DNA of 64,000 nucleotides from Ramlibacter cellulosilyticus (GTDB lineage Bacteria > Pseudomonadota > Gammaproteobacteria > Burkholderiales > Burkholderiaceae_C). Both the position numbers and the translations under genes were made by a program. Each line of letters opens with the position of its first letter. Position 1 is the stretch's first letter. This document shows, in pieces, positions 26,901-32,900 of the stretch. The notes below the pieces were generated by a model. That model was given only the letters and a program-made list of their open reading frames with translations, was not told where the DNA came from and did not search any database. The stretch spans positions 1 through 64,000 of the forward strand of contig NZ_JACORT010000016.1 of assembly GCF_014297465.1 (NCBI RefSeq). Reading direction: 5' to 3'.

Positions 26901-29900
26901 TGGACGGGATCGCAGCGCTGCTGCGGGTGCGCGGCGGGGACGACGACGACGTGCTGGTGGTGGACGACACGGGCGACACCCTCGCCAACGAAGGCTGGCT
27001 GGCGGCTACCCACGTCACCGGGCTCGGCATGGCCGCCGGCATCGACTACGTGGTCGACGACCTGCGCATCGCCCTCGGCGCCGCAGGCGACACCTTCACC
27101 GTCTTCGCCACGCATGGCGGCACCACCTTGCTGGAAGCCAACGACGGAAACGACGTGGTCAACGTGCAGGCGACGTCCGGCGAGACGACGGTGGATGCGG
27201 GCAGCCACGACGACACGGTGAACGTGGGCACGCTGGCGCCGGCGCTCGCCGGCGGCGTCCTCGACGCCATCGACGCGCTGCTGCTGCTGCGCGGCGGGTC
27301 CGGCGTGGACGCGCTGAACCTCGACGACACCGGCGACCTGGCGGACAACACCGGGCTCCTGGCCTCGCACACGCTGCACGGCCTGGGTCTTTCCGACGAC
27401 GGCGTGGACTACGATGCCTTCGAGGCACTGGACCTCGGGCTCGGTGCCGGGAACGACCGGTTCACCATCGCGAGCACGCACGGCGGCACCACGCTGCTGC
27501 GCGGCAACGATGGCGACGACGACGTGCAGGTGCACACGATCGCCGGCGACACGACGGTCCTCGCCGGGGACGGCAACGACGACGTGGTCGTCGGCGATCC
27601 GGCCCACTTGGTGGACGGCATCGCAGCGCTCCTGGTCGTGCAAGGCGGTTCCGGCTTCGACACCCTGCTGGCCGACGACAGCGGCGACACGAACGACAAC
27701 ACCGGCGAGCTGACCGCGTCGACGCTGGCCGGCCTCGACATGGATGGCTCCGTGACGTATGGCGGCCTGGAACTCGTCACCGTGGACCTCGGCGCGGGCG
27801 CGGACGCCTTCACCATCGTGTCCACGCATGCGGACGAAACCGTCGTGTACGGCCGCTCGGGCGGCGACACGGTCAACGTGCGCACCATCGCCGGCCTCAC
27901 GACCGTCGACGGTGGCAGCGATGACGACACCATCGACGTCGGGACGCTCGCGCCGGTGCTGGCCGGCGGCGTGCTGGATGCCATCGACGCGCTGCTGGTC
28001 GTGACGGGCGGCAGCGGCAACGACGCGCTGAACGTCGACGACACCGGCGACGGCACCGACAACACCGGCGTGCTGACCTCCGGTCGCCTCGACGGCCTGG
28101 GCCTGTCCGCCGACGGCATCCACTACAGCGCCTTCGAGGCGCTCGACATCGGCCTGGGCTCCGGCAACGACCGCTTCGACATCCTCGGCACGCACCTCGG
28201 CACCACGCTCGTGCGCGGCAACGACGGCCACGACGCCGTCAACCTGCGCAGCATCGCGGGCCAGACGACGGTCGCGTCGGGTGCCGGCGACGACACCATC
28301 ACCGTGGGCACATTGGCTCCGCAGGGCGGCGGCCTCGCCGATGGCATCGGTGCGCTGCTGGTGGTGGATGCCGGCAGCGGCAACGACGTGCTGACGGTGG
28401 ACGACACCGGCGATGCCGCAGGCAACACCGGCCTGCTCACGGCCGACACCTTGTCCGGCCTCGGGATGGCGGGATCGATCCGCTACGGCGCAGTCGAAGG
28501 CCTGGAAGTGTTCCTCGGCAGCGGCAACGACCAGTTCGCGATCACGGGCACGATGCGACAGGCCGGCTTCCAGACCGTCACCACGGTGTCGACCGGCGTC
28601 GGCAACGACCGCGTGGACATCGCCGTGCTCGCCGGCATCGACGGCTTCCTCGCCGTCGATGCGGAAGCGGGGGACGACGTGATCGCGGCCGCCTCGAGCA
28701 CGCGCGACCTCGTCCTGATCGGCGGCCTCGGCAACGACGCCGTCACCGCGGGGCAGGGCGACGACCTCGTGATCGCCGACCGTGGCGTGGTCGACTACCG
28801 GGATGCGAACGGCGTTCTGGTCACGCGGCTCGGCCTCGGCCTGGCCGAGCGCCACGTGCTGCCGCGCGGCGAGGCCGAGCTCGGCCCGCTGGACGTGCCG
28901 CACCGTCGCACCGACGGCGTCGTGCGGCAGCGCGTGGTCTACGGCACCGACGGCGCGGGCGGCGGCAACGACGTCGTGCACGCGGGCAGCGGCGACGACG
29001 TGGTCTACGGCGGCCGCGGCAACGACCTGCTGTACGGAGAGGAGGGCGGCGACCGCTACATGTTCTCCGGCGCGCTGCTGGGCAGCGACACGGTGTTCGA
29101 ATCCACCGGCTTCCTGGGACGGGACCGGCTCGACTTCAGCGAGTTCGCCGGCACCGTGATGCTCGACCTGCGCAAGAGCACGCCGCAGGTGGTGGACCCC
29201 GTCCACCTCACGCTGACGCTCCAGGTGGGCGCCGCGATCGAGGACCTGACGGGCAGCCAGAACGACGACCTGCTGGTCGGCAACGACCAGGGCAACCAGA
29301 TCGACGCGCTGGGCGGCAACGACATCGTGATCGGCGGCTACGGCGACGACGCCCTCTCGGGTGGCGAGGGCGACGACATCGCGCTCGGCGACGAAGGCCT
29401 GGTGCGCCGCACGGCCGACGGCCGCGTCGAAGTGCTGCTGCTCGACGTCGGCGAAGTCACGGGCCGCCGCGAGCTGGCGCCCAGCTACAACGGCGACCTC
29501 TCGACCACCATGCTGGGCGAGGAGCTCTGGCTGGTGACGGGCACGCAGGACAGCCGCGGCCGGTGGACCACCCACGTCCTCACCGTGGACCTCCTGGCGG
29601 CCGGCAACGACTCCATCACCGGCGACGCCGGCGACGACCTGCTGTTCGGGCAGGGCGGCAACGACGTACTGCTCGGTGGCGACGGCAACGACTACGTGGA
29701 AGGCAACGAAGGCAACGACACGGCCTCCGGCGGCACGGGCGACGACATCCTGCTGGGCGACAACAGCTACCACTTCGCGGCCACCGAGGAAGGCCTGCCG
29801 GTCGTCGCCCATGCCTACGGGCTCGGGCGCCAGGCGGAAGGCGCGTTGACCGCGATCGTCTCGCCGGTGGCGACCGTCATGCCGCAAGGCGTGCACAACG

Positions 29901-32900
29901 TGGATCCCTTCGGCAGCGTGCTGTACCAGGGCGACCGCTCGATGGCCCTCCTGGGCGGACTCACGCCTTACCGCGACACGCTGGGCCGCACGCACACGGC
30001 GTTCGCCGCGGTGCTGCCGGACGTCGGCCGCCACGCGGGCCTGGTCGCGGGCAACGACGTGCTCTCCGGCGAGGCGGGCAGCGACCGGCTGGTGGGCGAC
30101 CACAGCATCGTGGTGGCGCCGTTCCAGCGCGACCTGGTGTCCATGCTCGGCGACTTCGGCGCGGCCATGCAGGAACTGGCCCGCATCGACACGCTGCTGC
30201 CGCCGAAGTCCGTGCCGCCGATCACGGTGGCGAGCGACCGGCTCGACGGCGGTGACGGCGACGACCTGCTGGTGGGCGACGAAAGCCTCGTGCTGGTGGC
30301 CGGTGCCGGCTATGCGACCGAACTGCCGGCCGGCCTCGCCGCCGCGGCCGACACCTTCCGCAGCAGCGTCGCCAGCCTCGGCAAGACCGTGCGCGGCACC
30401 CCGCGCGCGGCGGACTTCGTGACCAGCCGCGACCAGCTCGCCGGCGGCACGGGCGACGACCGGCTCGTGGGCGACTTCAGTGTCGGCCTCGTGGTCGCCA
30501 TCGACGCAGCCCCGACCGGCGCGCCGGCCTGGCTGCCATACGTGCGGCTGCCGTCGCTCACGGTGACCGGCAGCGCCGACGTGCTCTCCGGCGATGCGGG
30601 CGACGACGAACTGGCCGGCGACTCCCAGCTGCTGGTCGCCGTCGGCATCGGCGCGCACCCGCTGGGCGCGCGCGACGTGCTGCTGGAGGTGGACGCCTCG
30701 CTGGCGGGCGAAGGCCCGGCCGACGTGGTGACGCTGCCCTTCCTGCCGACGCTGTCGGCCGGCGGGGCGGTCCCCGGCAGCGGCTACGTCGACCTGCGCG
30801 TGGGCGAGCTGCTCGGCGACGTGACGCTGCGGGGCGCCGCCGACGTGCTCGATGGCGGCGACGGCGACGACCGCGTGACCGGCGACGACACGGCCGAAGT
30901 GGCCGTCGTGATCGGCGGTCCGCTGGCGGCGCACACCACGTGGCCGCACTACGACCGCGACGTCCTGGTGTCCGGGCTCGTCGACGACCTCGTGATGATC
31001 GGCGCCGCGGACCAGGTGGCGGGCGGCGCGGGCGACGACCTGCTGGTCGGCGACGCGAGTTTCGCGGCCTCGGTGTTCATCGGCGGTCCGCTGTCGCTGG
31101 GGTCCGACCATCATTGGCACGGCCATGGCCACTGGCATTGGCATGGCCACGGCCACGATCACGACCACTGGCATGGGCACGGCCACGATTTCGACCAGGT
31201 GCGCATCGCGAACCTCGTCGACGCCGTGGTGCTGCTCGGCGCGTCCGACACCATGGACGCGGGAACGGGCGACGACCTCGCGATCGGCGACCACCAGGTG
31301 ACCGTCGGCGCGATCGTCGCAGGCCCGGTGCTGGTGGGCGAGGGCGCCACGCCGCCGGCATTCCACTTCCACGGCGACGCGGCGGTGGCGATCGACGGCG
31401 TGGTCGGCGATCTCGACGTGACCGGCGGCAACGACAGCGTCTCGGGCGGGGAGGGCAACGACCGGCTCGTGGGCGACAGCGCGCTGCAGGTGGCGGCGAT
31501 CACGCAAGGGCCGCTGCTCACGGGCACCGCCGCCTTCGCTGCCGGCTGGGCGCCCGGCTTCGAGGCGCTGGTCGACGTCGATGGCGTCGTGTGCAGCATC
31601 GACAGCGCCGCGGGCCGCGACCAGCTGGATGGCGGCGCAGGCAACGACAGCCTGGTGGGCGACGACACGATCACCGTGGCCGGCGTGGTCGACGGCGCCG
31701 TGGTGCTCGCCTCGGCGGGCGGCGGTTCCTACTCGGGGCGCCGGCTCTTCGACGGCGGGCTCGTGGAGTTCGACGGGCTGGTGAAGCGCATCTCGGCCTG
31801 CGGCGCCAACGACGCCCTCGCGGGCGGCGAGGGTGACGACGAACTGGTGGGCGACCAGCAGGTGCGCGTCGCGGCTGCCGTCGACGGCGCGCTGTTCGCG
31901 GCCGAAGCCGGCGTGCCGACGCCGACGGCGGGCGTGTGGTGGTCCTGGCAGAAGGACGAGCCGGTGGAATTCCGCAAGCTGGTCGACGTCCTCGACCTGC
32001 GCGCGGGCAACGACGCGCTCACCGGCGGGACGGGCAACGACCGCCTCGTCGGTGACGTGGACCTGCTCGCGAGCGTCGCGATCCACGACGCGCTGGTGGA
32101 AGGCTTCGCCGCGCCTGCGTACGGCAGCAGCCTGCCGACGCTGACGCTGGTGCGCTTCGACGAGATCGTCGCGGACGTGCACCTCGGTGCGGGCTCCGAC
32201 GTGCTGGCGGGCGGCGAGGGCAACGACGCGATGGTGGGCGACAGCACGGTGGCCGTGACGGTGGTCATGGCCGGTGGCGGCGGTACGGGCAACCCGCTCT
32301 CGCCGCTGCGCCTCGATGCCGAAGTCGACCAGGTCGTGGGCCACCTGCATGCGGACGCTGGCGGCGACACGCTGCGCGGAGAGCAGGGCGACGACGACAT
32401 CGCGGGCGACAACGCCCTGCGCGCCGGCGTCATCCTGAGCGGGCCGCAGGCATCCGACGGCGTCGTGCTCGCGGTGCGTTCGCTGGCCACGCACGTGTGG
32501 CTGGACGGCGGCTGCGACCGCATCGAAGGTGGCGAAGGCGCCGACCAGCTGGTGGGCGACAACACGGCGCGGGTCGCGGGCGTCCGGTTGCAGGACGAAG
32601 CCGGCGGCCGCAGCGTGACGATCGACGTCCTCGTCGACGACCTCGACCTCGGCGCCGGCAGCGACGTGGTCCTGGGCGGCGACGGCGAGGATCGCCTGAC
32701 CGGCGACCAGGACGTGCTGGTCGCGGCCGTGGTGATCGAGGACGCGCTGGGCGGCAACGTCTCGGTGAAGGTCGGCACGCTCGTGAACGCGCTGCAGCTT
32801 GCAGCCGCGTGCGACAGCCTCGACGGCGGCGCCGGCAACGACGTGCTGCTGGGCGACCAGGTCCTGGCGGTCGCGGGCGTCGTCGACGCGCGGACGGCCC

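Noticed and set aside
24766..28560. Regular ~360-bp periodicity as a possible CRISPR or satellite array
   Set aside because: The repeats are in frame, long and vary mainly at synonymous or conservative positions. They are protein repeats.
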